The notes under the pieces were generated by a model. It saw nothing but the letters and a program-made list of their open reading frames with translations. It ran no database searches and was not told where the DNA came from. Shown one piece after another: positions 43,303 through 53,151 of a stretch of 64,000 nucleotides of DNA. Source of the stretch: a virus; the IMG/VR virus record IMGVR_UViG_3300029787_005266, positions 1-64,000 of that record; one strand, 5' to 3'. Each line of letters starts with the position of its first letter. The first letter of the stretch is position 1. The position numbers and the translations under genes were made by a program.

Positions 43303-44050
43303 AGGCATATTGCTTTTCAGTTTTGACACACCTGAATTACAGTATTCAAAAATCACTAAAAAATGTATTGAACTGTTAAGAATATATTGTCCTGAGATTC
43401 CTGTAGTTGTTGTAGGCGACCAAATTATTAAATCTGCAGATTGGACTATACTGGCAGATGATCCTACTGCTAATGTGCATAATATCCGCGGTCCAAAACC
43501 ATGGAAAAACTTAGCACGAGTTGATGCCTATGAACTATCACCTTTTGATACTACGATAATAATTGATTCTGATTATCTTGTGTATGACAACAATTTACTG
43601 AAGTTGTTTGAATCAGATCAACCAGTGTTGGCACACACCACGTGGTGTGATATAAATTATGCAGAAGTATCCAGACTACCAATGGGCAATTCTATGTTGG
43701 ACATGATGTGGGCAACTGTGTTGATGTTCAAGAAAGACGACGCTGTAAGAGAGATGTTTGACACCTGGAGAAACATTTTGAAAAACTATCAATATTATGC
43801 ACAGATGTTTGGACTGAACAAACGCATGATTAGAAATGACCATGCGTTCACTATTGCTATGGCAAACATGCAAGACCATGGCTCTACAGAACACACAGTG
43901 ATACCATGGGATATTATCACAGCCAATCAAAATTTTGAAGTAAAAAAGATCACAAATAAAAATATTGTGTTGCAAGATCAACATGGCGAAATAATAGTTG
44001 ATCAAAGTGTACACATCTTAAACAAAGAAAGTTTATTAAATGCTATCTGA
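43262..44050 (+). CDS. Glycosyltransferase-like protein with DxD
   Basis: The 262-residue protein has a GT-A type layout: strand GILLFSFDTPEL, VVVVGDQ, then RGPKPWKNLARVDAYELSPF and TTIIIDSDYLVYDN, where DSD is the metal-binding DxD. This order (…K…R.DAY.LSPFD.T..IDSD) is typical of family 8-like transferases and related phage proteins. The start may be 43262 or the ATG at 43268; both lie within the previous gene. It overlaps the next gene by 11 bases. The donor sugar and acceptor are unknown. Confidence 0.65.
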   Translation: MSMKKSIKKSHYDKGILLFSFDTPELQYSKITKKCIELLRIYCPEIPVVVVGDQIIKSADWTILADDPTANVHNIRGPKPWKNLARVDAYELSPFDTTIIIDSDYLVYDNNLLKLFESDQPVLAHTTWCDINYAEVSRLPMGNSMLDMMWATVLMFKKDDAVREMFDTWRNILKNYQYYAQMFGLNKRMIRNDHAFTIAMANMQDHGSTEHTVIPWDIITANQNFEVKKITNKNIVLQDQHGEIIVDQSVHILNKESLLNAI

Positions 44051-44867
44051 CAAAGAACAGTATGGATATCTTACATATGCTTTGAATACTGGTGACACAG
44101 ATTATGAAAGTATTGCACATCTTTGGGCATTAAGTGTTAAACTTACACACAAACATTGTCCATCACTTGCTGTAATTGTAAAAGACAAACAAAAATGTAG
44201 AAGTAGTTTACACACTGTATTTGATCATGTAATAGAATTACCCATCAGAGATGTTGTTAATAATATGCAGTATGAGTGCGATGTGTTAAAGTTATCACCT
44301 TTCAAAGAAACAGTCAAATTTGAAGCAGACATGCTGTGTACATCCGACATAATGATATGGCAAAAATATTTTAGATTACGTGACTTGTGTTTTACAGGAC
44401 ATGTTTGCAATTTCAAACAACAACAAGCAGATGACTCGAAGTATAGGAGATACATTAAAACAAACCTGTTACCTAATGTATATCAAGGATTATATTATGT
44501 AAGGACAACAAGACAGACCGACAAGTTTATGAAAACAGCTAACAGTGTATTCAATAATTGGGATAAAGAAATTAAAAATTTGAGAATGTTTGACAAATTT
44601 GAACCATCTACAGATTTTGCATTCAGCATAGCATTAGACAAACTAAACATGAATAATTGTGTCAGTAATGATGTGTATCCGTCTTTTATACATGTAAAAC
44701 AAGGGATTGTAAAACAAGCAGATTGGGATCAGATAACATGGAGTTTATTAAAAAATAAGTATTTTACAGTGTGCGGTACACAATTATCATTGCCAATACA
44801 TTATTTTGACAAGTCATTCTGTACGGAAAAACTAATAAGGGAGTATGAATATGCCGTTGGAATATAG
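44040..44867 (+). CDS. Glycosyltransferase-like protein, DxD replaced by ExD
   Basis: The 275-residue protein is a relative of the preceding one: YGYLTYALNTGDTDY at the start, ECDVLKLSPFKETVKFEADM in the centre (here E-A-D instead of DxD), then a helical part. The substitution may alter or abolish metal binding. It overlaps both neighbours. It probably belongs to the same pathway or serves as a non-catalytic partner of 43262. Confidence 0.55.
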   Translation: MLSDKEQYGYLTYALNTGDTDYESIAHLWALSVKLTHKHCPSLAVIVKDKQKCRSSLHTVFDHVIELPIRDVVNNMQYECDVLKLSPFKETVKFEADMLCTSDIMIWQKYFRLRDLCFTGHVCNFKQQQADDSKYRRYIKTNLLPNVYQGLYYVRTTRQTDKFMKTANSVFNNWDKEIKNLRMFDKFEPSTDFAFSIALDKLNMNNCVSNDVYPSFIHVKQGIVKQADWDQITWSLLKNKYFTVCGTQLSLPIHYFDKSFCTEKLIREYEYAVGI

Positions 44868-45189
44868 AATATATTATCAAGACGAAGAAATTACCACAGT
44901 GACAACACAGACTGCAGAAGGTGAATACATTGTGGTTGATTCAAAAAAATGGCTAGATGTACAAAATAGTCCATCAGCATGGAAAGTAATTGATAAAACA
45001 CTGGAGAAAAAGATTATAGATCGTACAAATGGAAAAAAGAAAAAGAAATTTACAGTGAAAGGTCATGACACATTTCCAGGATGGGTAATAAAAAAATATC
45101 AACTGTATACAGCCATAGAATATGCTATTGAGGAACCTGAGTGGTTTGACCCCGAAAAACATGCAGTAGTAGGATATGAAGATGATTGA
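44851..45189 (+). CDS. Small hypothetical protein
   Basis: The 112-residue protein is read from the ATG at 44851, seven bases after AGGGAG; another ATG at 44845 is too close to that site. Residues 5-35 look beta-rich (YRIYYQDEEITTVTTQT). A lysine-rich stretch KKKKKF lies near residue 72, and the C-terminus is acidic. It overlaps the genes on both sides. No domain is recognised. Confidence 0.6.
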   Translation: MPLEYRIYYQDEEITTVTTQTAEGEYIVVDSKKWLDVQNSPSAWKVIDKTLEKKIIDRTNGKKKKKFTVKGHDTFPGWVIKKYQLYTAIEYAIEEPEWFDPEKHAVVGYEDD

Positions 45190-46060
45190 TGTAGCAGACT
45201 TGGATGTAATTTTTTTAAGTTATAACGAACCAAACAAAGAACACAACTGGGCAGATTTACGTTCTAAATGTCCGTGGGCAAAACGTGTGGACGGTGTAGA
45301 AGGTTCTGATGCGGCACACAAAGCGGCAGGAGAAGCATCAAGCACAGAACGTTTTATTTTGATAGACGGAGACAACATTGTAAATCCTGCCCTATTTGAT
45401 CAACAATTTGATATAGATAGTATGCCATCAGACGCAGTAATACGTTATCAAGGATTGAATATTGTGAATGGATTAAAATATGGCAATGGCGGCGTGTCTT
45501 CTTGGACTAGGAAGTTTGTCAAAGAAATGAAGACACATGAAAACTCACAAGGCGATGATGAAAGTCTAATTGAATTTTGTTTTCACAATCAATATGTTGC
45601 AATTCAAGAATGCTATTCTACTACTGTTATGAACAGCACTGACAAACAAGCATGGCAGGCTGGATTCAGAGAAGGTGTCAAAATGAGTCTTGATGAAGGC
45701 AAACGGGTATCACCGGCAAATTTTGTGAAAAACATATGGCGCGGAAATTTGAGAAATTTGTGTATTTGGATGAGTGTTGGTGCTGATGTAAAGAATGGTC
45801 TATGGGCAATATATGGTGCTTGCCAAGGTTGTCTTTGGACCACACTGCAACAGGATTGGGATCATTCTATTACACGTGACTTTACAGAATTAGACAATAT
45901 ATGGGATCAAACTATTGATCAAGGTGACGAAAGCCGAAAAACAGCTATTAAGGAGATGCACAATGACTTGAACTATCATTTAGGATTAAATGTTGCACTA
46001 CTAGATGATGAACAATCCAAGTTTGTTAAATTTATAAATTCATGTCCAGCGACTACTTAA
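45176..46060 (+). CDS. Phage glycosyltransferase-like protein (SYNEP/DGDN family)
   Basis: The 294-residue protein has a start LDVIFLSYNEPNKEHNW, then CPWAKRVDGVEG, AHKAAGEAS and ERFILIDGDNIVNP, where DGDN resembles a GT-A metal site. NIVNGLKYGNGGVSSWTRKF follows. The same fold and motif order occur at the C-terminus of the 1000-residue gene at 56775, so the two are paralogous. In marine phages this domain is common next to WHP-repeat proteins. It overlaps the genes before and after. Catalysis is not proven, but the DxD is intact here. Confidence 0.65.
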   Translation: MKMIDVADLDVIFLSYNEPNKEHNWADLRSKCPWAKRVDGVEGSDAAHKAAGEASSTERFILIDGDNIVNPALFDQQFDIDSMPSDAVIRYQGLNIVNGLKYGNGGVSSWTRKFVKEMKTHENSQGDDESLIEFCFHNQYVAIQECYSTTVMNSTDKQAWQAGFREGVKMSLDEGKRVSPANFVKNIWRGNLRNLCIWMSVGADVKNGLWAIYGACQGCLWTTLQQDWDHSITRDFTELDNIWDQTIDQGDESRKTAIKEMHNDLNYHLGLNVALLDDEQSKFVKFINSCPATT

Positions 46061-47409
46061 CAGATGCCAACAAGGCAAAACTAAAACTAGATAAGATTTC
46101 TGATTCTATGTGTCTGGCAAAATGGATGCAGACTTCTTTACACCTTACAAATGGCATGACAAACTCTTGCTATCATCCACCATTACACAAAATAGATGTA
46201 GAGCAAATCAAAACAAATCCTTCTAAATTACACAACACTGATGAAAAGAAACAGCAACGTGATCTAATGATAAATGGAAAAAGACCAGAAGGTTGTTCAT
46301 ACTGTTGGAAGTTAGAAGATGACAAACAGATGAGTGATCGACATTATAGGTCAGGAGAACCATGGGCAATGGATCATTATCAAAATATTTTAGATAATCC
46401 ACAAGCAGATATTGTGCCTACATATGTTGAGGTCGATTTCAGTAATGCATGTAACTTCAAATGTTCATATTGTTCGCCACAATTTTCAACTGCGTGGGCA
46501 AAAGAAACAGAAGAACATGGATCATGGCCAACATCAACACCACATAATGATCCAGCACATTTTAAAGGTGACAGAAAAGTTATGCCACAAAATGATAATC
46601 CATATGTTGAAGCATTTTGGAAATGGTGGCCAGAACTGTATCCACAATTACGTCATTTTAGAATGACAGGTGGTGAACCTATGATGGATAAAAATACATT
46701 TAGGGTGTTTGATTATGTAATAGAAAATCCAAAAAAAGATTTGCATTTAAACGTAACTTCTAATTTTTGTCCACCTACTCCTGCACTAGGTGACAGATAC
46801 TTTAACATGGTAAAAACAATGTGTGATGGAGCGATGATAGAACACTTCATGCAATTTGTATCTTTAGATGCTTGGGGAGAAAGAGCAGAGTATATAAGAA
46901 ACGGAATGGATTTTGGCACTGTATGGTCAAACGTACACAGATACTTGCATGATATTAAAGGTTACAATTCTATTACATTTATTATTACAATGAACAATCT
47001 TAGTGTGTCTAGTTTAAAAGAATTATTAGAAAACATTTTAAGATTAAGAGAACAATATTCTACAACATATCAACGGGTGTGGTTCGACACACCTATTTTA
47101 AGGTTTCCCATATGGCAACATATAGGATTGTTGGACGAATCCTTTAACCATTATTTCGAGGAGGCTATAGAGTTTATGGAGCAACACCGACATGACTCTA
47201 ACATGGCAGGGTTTAGAGATTTTGAAATTGCTAAACTTACTCGGACATACCGCATAATGCAACAAGGACTGGACAACAAGGAACAACACCTAGCAAACTT
47301 TTGGCGTTTCTTTCGAACTCATGACTCGAGACGTGAAACAGATTTGTTAGGTGTTTTTCCAGAATACAAAGATTGGTTTAAACAATGTCAACAAGCAACG
47401 AAGATTTAA
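46042..47409 (+). CDS. Radical SAM protein with N-terminal twitch domain, 1 of 5
   Basis: The 455-residue protein has the CX3CX2C cluster motif CNFKCSYC near residue 137, which binds the 4Fe-4S cluster that cleaves SAM. MTGGEPMMD near 212 and a conserved LDAWGERAEYIRNGMD further on follow. An extra N-terminal Cys domain (MCLAKWMQTSLHLTNGMTNSC, then CSYCWKLED) is the twitch-type auxiliary cluster region. It resembles the next protein closely and begins 19 bases before the end of the previous gene. The target (peptide, glycan or lipid) is unknown. Confidence 0.85.
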   Translation: MSSDYLTDANKAKLKLDKISDSMCLAKWMQTSLHLTNGMTNSCYHPPLHKIDVEQIKTNPSKLHNTDEKKQQRDLMINGKRPEGCSYCWKLEDDKQMSDRHYRSGEPWAMDHYQNILDNPQADIVPTYVEVDFSNACNFKCSYCSPQFSTAWAKETEEHGSWPTSTPHNDPAHFKGDRKVMPQNDNPYVEAFWKWWPELYPQLRHFRMTGGEPMMDKNTFRVFDYVIENPKKDLHLNVTSNFCPPTPALGDRYFNMVKTMCDGAMIEHFMQFVSLDAWGERAEYIRNGMDFGTVWSNVHRYLHDIKGYNSITFIITMNNLSVSSLKELLENILRLREQYSTTYQRVWFDTPILRFPIWQHIGLLDESFNHYFEEAIEFMEQHRHDSNMAGFRDFEIAKLTRTYRIMQQGLDNKEQHLANFWRFFRTHDSRRETDLLGVFPEYKDWFKQCQQATKI

Positions 47410-48731
47410 AATATAGAAGAGAGGTCCTAGACCCAAAATCTTCATCCTTCTGTGGAGCCAAATGGTATAATGCCACTATATGGTTAGGTTCTGGCATGAC
47501 CACAAGTTGCCATCATCCTTTGCCACACAAAATTGATTTAGAAGCAGTAAAAAATAATCCCAAAGCTCTGCATAACACACCCGAGAAAAAATTACAACGT
47601 GAGCAGATGCAGGCAGGTGAAAGACCTGCAGGTTGTGAATATTGTTGGAAAATAGAAGACCTAGGTGATAACAGTATATCTGACAGAGTATACAAATCAA
47701 ACATATATTCAAATGAAGATTTAGAGACAGCATTTAACACACCTTGTCAAAAAGATGTAGATTTACAAACATTAGAAATATCATTTGATAGGACTTGCAA
47801 TTTTGCTTGTTCTTATTGTAATCCTGCTTTTTCTACTACGTGGGTAAAAGATATCAAACAACACGGAGCATATGAAAAACTACAATCAGACGGCAGAAAT
47901 CATTTTACTCATGTACATGAATCATCACAACTGTATGGTTATCAAGAATACAATCCCTACATAGAAGCATTTTGGAAGTGGTGGGATTCAGACTTACATC
48001 GTACATTGAAAGAATTAAGAGTCACAGGTGGTGAACCTTTGATGAGTGCAGACATGTGGAAACTGTTTGATTGGTTCAAGGATAATCATGGCAAGTCAGA
48101 TACTAGGCTAGCAATTAATTCGAATCTGTGTCCTAAAGACAAATTAATGGATCAGTTGATTGAAAAGTCACACTATGTCAAAAACTTCGATGTCTATACT
48201 TCAGCTGAAGCAATGGGAACCAGAGCAGAGTATATTAGAGATGGCATGGACTTTGCATTATGGAAAAAGAATTGTCTGCGTCTTATAAATGAAGGCAGTT
48301 TGTCAGGATTGCATGTAATGATGACTGTGAATGCATTGTGTTTAGATTCATTGCCAGAAATGATTGATCTCTTAGTAAGTTGGAAACGCAAGTATGGTCC
48401 TGATTACCCGAATTTTACTCTCAATATATTACGTTTTCCGTCATTTCAGTCAGCAGTAGTATTGCCAACAAGTATCAAAAAAGAATGCATTGAGCAATTA
48501 ACAAAGCAAACACATGATTATTACAATGATTTGCATGGTATGGAACTTAATCAAATGCTGAGATTAATAGAATACCTTAAAGAAGTCGAAAGTCCTCATG
48601 AGGGAGCGGACAATGTGGATAAATTACAGAGTGACTTCAAGAACTTTTATTCACAGTATGATAAACGCAGAGGCAAAGACTTTGCAAATACATTTGGTAA
48701 CAAAATGGTAACATGGTATGAGCAGTTATAA
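47385..48731 (+). CDS. Radical SAM protein with N-terminal twitch domain, 2 of 5
   Basis: The 448-residue protein is a close paralog of 46042: CGAKWYNATIWLGSGMTTSC at the N-terminus, CEYCWKIED, the radical SAM motif CNFACSYC near residue 138, VTGGEPLMS, and AMGTRAEYIRDGMD. The likeness in both cluster regions shows tandem duplication. It overlaps its neighbours by 25 and 14 bases. No peptide precursor is visible beside it. Confidence 0.85.
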   Translation: MSTSNEDLKYRREVLDPKSSSFCGAKWYNATIWLGSGMTTSCHHPLPHKIDLEAVKNNPKALHNTPEKKLQREQMQAGERPAGCEYCWKIEDLGDNSISDRVYKSNIYSNEDLETAFNTPCQKDVDLQTLEISFDRTCNFACSYCNPAFSTTWVKDIKQHGAYEKLQSDGRNHFTHVHESSQLYGYQEYNPYIEAFWKWWDSDLHRTLKELRVTGGEPLMSADMWKLFDWFKDNHGKSDTRLAINSNLCPKDKLMDQLIEKSHYVKNFDVYTSAEAMGTRAEYIRDGMDFALWKKNCLRLINEGSLSGLHVMMTVNALCLDSLPEMIDLLVSWKRKYGPDYPNFTLNILRFPSFQSAVVLPTSIKKECIEQLTKQTHDYYNDLHGMELNQMLRLIEYLKEVESPHEGADNVDKLQSDFKNFYSQYDKRRGKDFANTFGNKMVTWYEQL

Positions 48732-49998
48732 AGACAAAATGCCCACACAAGTGGATGCTGACAAACTGACAGATAAGCAAAAGTTTTTGTTGAACGATTC
48801 TAAATATTTTTGCACACTGCCTTGGACACATTTACACGCTTATCCGAATGGAGCCGCATATCCTTGTTGTCTTGCAAAACATGAATTTCCCATTGGGTCT
48901 ATGAAAGAAAACACTATGAAAGAATTATGGAATAGTGCAGACATGAAAGACATCAGGAAAAACATGTTGAATGAAAAACCATCCAAACAATGTACCAAGT
49001 GTTATGAGCAAGAAGAACATGGATGGACGTCAATGCGAGAATCGTCTAATATACGTTATGGGCACCACATTGACAAAGTTCCACTTACAAAAGATGATGG
49101 AACTTATGATGATGTGAACATGATATATTGGGATATACGTTTTTCCAATCTGTGCAATTTGTCATGCAGATCCTGTGGCACATGGTTTTCTTCAAACTGG
49201 TATGATGACCAAGTAGCATTGTGGGGAGATCCTGGACACCCGAAAGTTACATATGCTGGCACCACTAAAATGGATGCCTATGAACAACTTATTGAATATT
49301 TGCCAATGGTCGAACAGGTATATTTTGCAGGTGGTGAACCTCTTATTATGGAAGAACATTATAAAATTTTACAAGCTCTTATAGATACAGGCAAAGCTGA
49401 TAGTGTGCGGTTACTTTACAATACAAATTTAACCAGACTGTCGTACAAAAAAACAAATGTATTAGATATTTGGCCTGAATTTAAAGATGTGGCAGTAGGG
49501 GCATCTTTAGATGCTATGGGGCCGAGAGCAGAACTTATGCGTAATGGAACAAAATGGGCCGATGTAGAACGTAACAGAGAAGATATGTTGAAAAAATGTC
49601 CTGATGTTGATTTTTACATATCGCCAACTGTAGGCATTTTTAACTATTCACACATAATTGACTTTCATAATGATTGGGTGCAAAAAGGATTCATCAGAGA
49701 AGGTGATATAAATGTAAACATGATACAAGATCCATTACATTATAGAATAGATGTAATTACTCCAAAAATGAAAAAAGAAGTTGAACCAAAGTACAAAGAA
49801 CACATAGAAAAGATTAGGCCAAAAGATCATTTGAATCGAGCCACAGGTGGATTTGAATCTGCATTGAATATGATGATGGCCGATGATAGGAGTGATCTTA
49901 TACCTACTTTCAAAAGAATCACATCACAGTTGGATAGACATCGTGGACAGGAAACACATGAAATATTTCCTGAGTTGTCGGAGATACTAATTGACTAA
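48718..49998 (+). CDS. Radical SAM protein with N-terminal twitch domain, 3 of 5
   Basis: The 426-residue protein has an N-terminal twitch region, FCTLPWTHLHAYPNGAAYPC with a second Cys pair (QCTKCYEQEE), the radical SAM motif CNLSCRSC near residue 147, and FAGGEPLIMEEHY near 203. SLDAMGPRAELMRNG follows. This form with CTLPW near residue 30 is the commoner version in marine phages and bacteria. The ATG overlaps the previous stop region. Confidence 0.87.
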   Translation: MSSYKDKMPTQVDADKLTDKQKFLLNDSKYFCTLPWTHLHAYPNGAAYPCCLAKHEFPIGSMKENTMKELWNSADMKDIRKNMLNEKPSKQCTKCYEQEEHGWTSMRESSNIRYGHHIDKVPLTKDDGTYDDVNMIYWDIRFSNLCNLSCRSCGTWFSSNWYDDQVALWGDPGHPKVTYAGTTKMDAYEQLIEYLPMVEQVYFAGGEPLIMEEHYKILQALIDTGKADSVRLLYNTNLTRLSYKKTNVLDIWPEFKDVAVGASLDAMGPRAELMRNGTKWADVERNREDMLKKCPDVDFYISPTVGIFNYSHIIDFHNDWVQKGFIREGDINVNMIQDPLHYRIDVITPKMKKEVEPKYKEHIEKIRPKDHLNRATGGFESALNMMMADDRSDLIPTFKRITSQLDRHRGQETHEIFPELSEILID

Positions 49999-51151
49999 AA
50001 TTTGTACATTGCCTTGGATGCATTTAGAAACTACTCCGTTGGGCGAATATCGACCATGCTGTCTTGCAGAAGAATCAATCAAACGTTCAGATGGTACGCC
50101 ATACGACATATCAAAAGGTGACACTATCAAAGATGCATTCAATTCTGAATACATGGAGAATATGCGTGATGAATTTTTACAAGGTGGACAGCCTGAAACT
50201 TGTAGCAAGTGTTGGTCTTTAGAAGAAGCAGGTGGTACATCGAAAAGGATGATATCAAATGAAAAGTTTGGGATTAACACTGATGAAAAAGGTATTACAT
50301 TCTTAGATTTAAAACTAGGCAATATTTGTAATTTAAAGTGCAGAATCTGTGGAGGATTTTCATCGTCTAAATGGGCCGCCGAAGAAATAAAGCAGGGCAG
50401 TGAAAATGCTAAAAGCTGGCTCAAAGCAGGCATGTGGCCACGCAAAACTGATTCATTATGGAACGAAGTTGTTGATATGTTGCCGCAAATAGAACATTTT
50501 GAATTTACTGGCGGCGAACCTTTTATGATTCAAGAACATTTTGACCTGTTAGAAAAAAGTGTTGAACTAGGCTATGCTAAACAGCAAGAAATACATTATA
50601 ATACAAATGGCACACAGTTTCCAGAATATGCTATGAAACATATATGGCCACATTTTAAAGATGTAGAAATAGCATTTAGTATTGATGACATAAGAGCAAG
50701 ATTTGAATATCAGAGATATGGAGCCAAATGGGATCAAGTGAACGAAAATATACGCAAGTTCAATGAATTAAAATCCAACAGTAAAAATATTTCAACACAG
50801 ATTTGTTGCACAATTAACATCCAAAACATTTATAACTTAGACAATATGGCTGATTGGATAAAGCAACAAAACTTTGATTATGTGTTTTACAATTATCTAC
50901 ATGAAGCAAAAGAATGGAATGTGCAATATTTGCCTATTCATTTGAAGCAAGAAATTAAAAAGAAACTTGAAGCATATGATGGAGACTTATGGCATTATAA
51001 ACAGATACAAAATGCAATAAACTTTATGATGTCTGCAAATTTATATTCAGAAGAAATGGACCATAAACGCAAGATAAAAATAAAACTGAGTGATCAATTT
51101 AGAAACGAATCATTTGCAGAAACTTTTCCAGAATTAAAAGAGTTAGTATGA
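49991..51151 (+). CDS. Radical SAM protein with N-terminal twitch domain, 4 of 5 (TTG start)
   Basis: The 386-residue protein must start at TTG 49991 because the conserved ICTLPWMHLE begins three residues later; GGAG lies eight bases upstream. It has YRPCCLAEE, CSKCWSLEE, the radical SAM motif CNLKCRIC near residue 112, FTGGEPFMIQEHF near 169 and an AFSIDDIRARFEYQRYG segment. It overlaps the preceding stop by eight bases. The use of a TTG start inside an overlapping operon may lower its yield relative to its neighbours. Confidence 0.85.
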   Translation: MTKICTLPWMHLETTPLGEYRPCCLAEESIKRSDGTPYDISKGDTIKDAFNSEYMENMRDEFLQGGQPETCSKCWSLEEAGGTSKRMISNEKFGINTDEKGITFLDLKLGNICNLKCRICGGFSSSKWAAEEIKQGSENAKSWLKAGMWPRKTDSLWNEVVDMLPQIEHFEFTGGEPFMIQEHFDLLEKSVELGYAKQQEIHYNTNGTQFPEYAMKHIWPHFKDVEIAFSIDDIRARFEYQRYGAKWDQVNENIRKFNELKSNSKNISTQICCTINIQNIYNLDNMADWIKQQNFDYVFYNYLHEAKEWNVQYLPIHLKQEIKKKLEAYDGDLWHYKQIQNAINFMMSANLYSEEMDHKRKIKIKLSDQFRNESFAETFPELKELV

Positions 51152-52476
51152 GCAAAGATTGGAAAACACCAGAAGAAGGCAATTTAACATTTTGTATGGC
51201 TCCATGGACACATACATATTTGTCACCTACATCTGAAAGACGTCTGTGTTGTGCTTCTACTGAGCCTGCACAAAGTTTTGAACAATACATTGATACATCT
51301 GAAGGCACAAACGAATATAATCCGATGTCTTTACCAGCATGGTGGAACAGTGATCATATGAAGTCTGTAAGGCAAAGAATGCTTAAGGGCGAGATGTTGC
51401 CAGAGTGTCAAGTGTGCAATCACAACATATTACATACTAGTCCTTACAGAAAACATTTCAATCAACTGTTTGAAAATTTAATTAAAGAAGCATACCAAAA
51501 AACAAATTCAGATGGCAGTACAGATATGCCAGTTGTATCTTTTGATTATAGATTTTCAAACTTGTGTAATTTTATGTGTAGAATGTGCGGATCAAATCTG
51601 TCCTCTAGTTGGGAAACTGAAGAAAGAAAATACATTGAAAATTTTGACAAAGTTCGACCATGGGCAAGTAAAGAAGTAAAAAAAGCAACTGCAGAATTTG
51701 TCGCTAACATGGCAGAACCAGAATTTGAACATGCTATAAAAAATAAACAAATCCGTGAAGTGTATTGGGTAGGTGGAGAACCATTGATGTATCATCAACA
51801 TTGGAAGTTCATGAAAATGATTGTGGACACAGGACAAGCCGGTAATGTGTATGCAAGGTATAACACTAATTTAAGTAGGATAGTGTTCAAAAATTTAAAC
51901 CTGTTTGACGATGTACTTTCAAAATTTAGTGCATGGGAAGTGTGTGCAAGTATAGATGGCACAGGCCCTACAGGCGAATATATTAGATCAGGTTTAGATT
52001 GGGAGAAATGGTTAGACAATTGGAAACATGCACACAAGTTTCAAAACGGTCGGAATAAAATATTAAATTTAGACTTCACTATAACCACAGCAGGAATATG
52101 GGAAATAGAAAAAATGTTCGAACTAAGTTTAGAATATAATGTACCTATTATTGCAAAACAAACTTTCGCATTCAGTTCCGAAGTATTAATGAGTTGCAGA
52201 GCAATACCTAAACACATTTTACAAAGAATATTTTCTAACATTTTAGAAAGAATAGAGCCACGAGCAACAAAAAAACAAAAAGGTTTAGTGGATCAACTAA
52301 AACACATGATACAACAAGGACATTTTGTTGATGACTACCCTGATGATTATGAAGAAGGAATAAAAGACGGCAAAGAATTTATTTTACACATGGAAAGTAG
52401 AAGAAAAAATCCTGTCACAATGCGTGAAATAATGTGGAAAGACAAAGAACTAGGAGAATGGTATGACTCAATATAA
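51148..52476 (+). CDS. Radical SAM protein with N-terminal twitch domain, 5 of 5
   Basis: The 442-residue protein has FCMAPWTHTYLSPTSERRLC at the N-terminus, CQVCNHNIL, the radical SAM motif CNFMCRMC near residue 142, WVGGEPLMYHQHW near 208, and ASIDGTGPTGEYIRSGLD. The ATG overlaps the stop of copy 4 (ATGA), and its end overlaps the SGNH gene by 14 bases. Together the five genes occupy 46042-52476 without a gap. Confidence 0.87.
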   Translation: MSKDWKTPEEGNLTFCMAPWTHTYLSPTSERRLCCASTEPAQSFEQYIDTSEGTNEYNPMSLPAWWNSDHMKSVRQRMLKGEMLPECQVCNHNILHTSPYRKHFNQLFENLIKEAYQKTNSDGSTDMPVVSFDYRFSNLCNFMCRMCGSNLSSSWETEERKYIENFDKVRPWASKEVKKATAEFVANMAEPEFEHAIKNKQIREVYWVGGEPLMYHQHWKFMKMIVDTGQAGNVYARYNTNLSRIVFKNLNLFDDVLSKFSAWEVCASIDGTGPTGEYIRSGLDWEKWLDNWKHAHKFQNGRNKILNLDFTITTAGIWEIEKMFELSLEYNVPIIAKQTFAFSSEVLMSCRAIPKHILQRIFSNILERIEPRATKKQKGLVDQLKHMIQQGHFVDDYPDDYEEGIKDGKEFILHMESRRKNPVTMREIMWKDKELGEWYDSI

Positions 52477-53143
52477 ACATATTGTTAGTGCAGGATGTTC
52501 TTTTATACATGGCAGTGAATTAGGTGATGAAGTTCCATATTCACAGTCCACCTATCCTGCTTTGATATCAAAACAATTAGACACCACTTATGAATGTCTT
52601 GCATATCCTTCAGCATCTAATCAAGGCATAGCAAAAAATATTCTACAGCATTCACCACAGCAACACACATTGTACATTGTTCAATGGACATATCCTTCTA
52701 GGTTTGGAGTGAATCTAAATTTTGAAATTAAAGACAAAAACAAAAGCAAAACTACATGGTTTGATCTTGCTCCAAACTCATGGGATTACAATCCAAAAGC
52801 ATTTCATGAATACACTGAATATTCAAAACAACTGATTGATATGGGAATACCGGAACTAAGTGAACAATATTACAAGTATACAGGCAACAATGATCAGTTC
52901 ATGTTCCAAACTGAACTCTGTGTGAAAGCAGTGCAACAGCATTGTAGACAACACGAAGCAGGATATCTTTTTTATACTGCAACCAGTGAATTGCTACAAT
53001 TGGAAGATATAAAAGGGTTTGATGGCAAAGGTTTTGTAGAATGGGCAACAGACAGCAAGTATCCACATGGTCCTTACAAACATCCTTTACACCAAGCACA
53101 TTCAGATGCCGCTTCGCTAGTAATGGTAAGATTAAAAGGATAA
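52463..53143 (+). CDS. SGNH/GDSL hydrolase-like protein
   Basis: The 226-residue protein begins HIVSAGCSFIHGSELGD; S13 in AGCSF fits the nucleophile of block I. ASNQGIAKN provides the Asn position. HPLHQAHSDAA near the C-terminus fits block V with the catalytic His. Family members are esterases, acyl- or acetyltransferases acting on glycans and lipids. Position among radical SAM and glycosyltransferase genes suggests acyl-group addition to or removal from a glycan; this is inference. Confidence 0.65.
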   Translation: MTQYKHIVSAGCSFIHGSELGDEVPYSQSTYPALISKQLDTTYECLAYPSASNQGIAKNILQHSPQQHTLYIVQWTYPSRFGVNLNFEIKDKNKSKTTWFDLAPNSWDYNPKAFHEYTEYSKQLIDMGIPELSEQYYKYTGNNDQFMFQTELCVKAVQQHCRQHEAGYLFYTATSELLQLEDIKGFDGKGFVEWATDSKYPHGPYKHPLHQAHSDAASLVMVRLKG

Positions 53144-53151
53144 TTACACAT

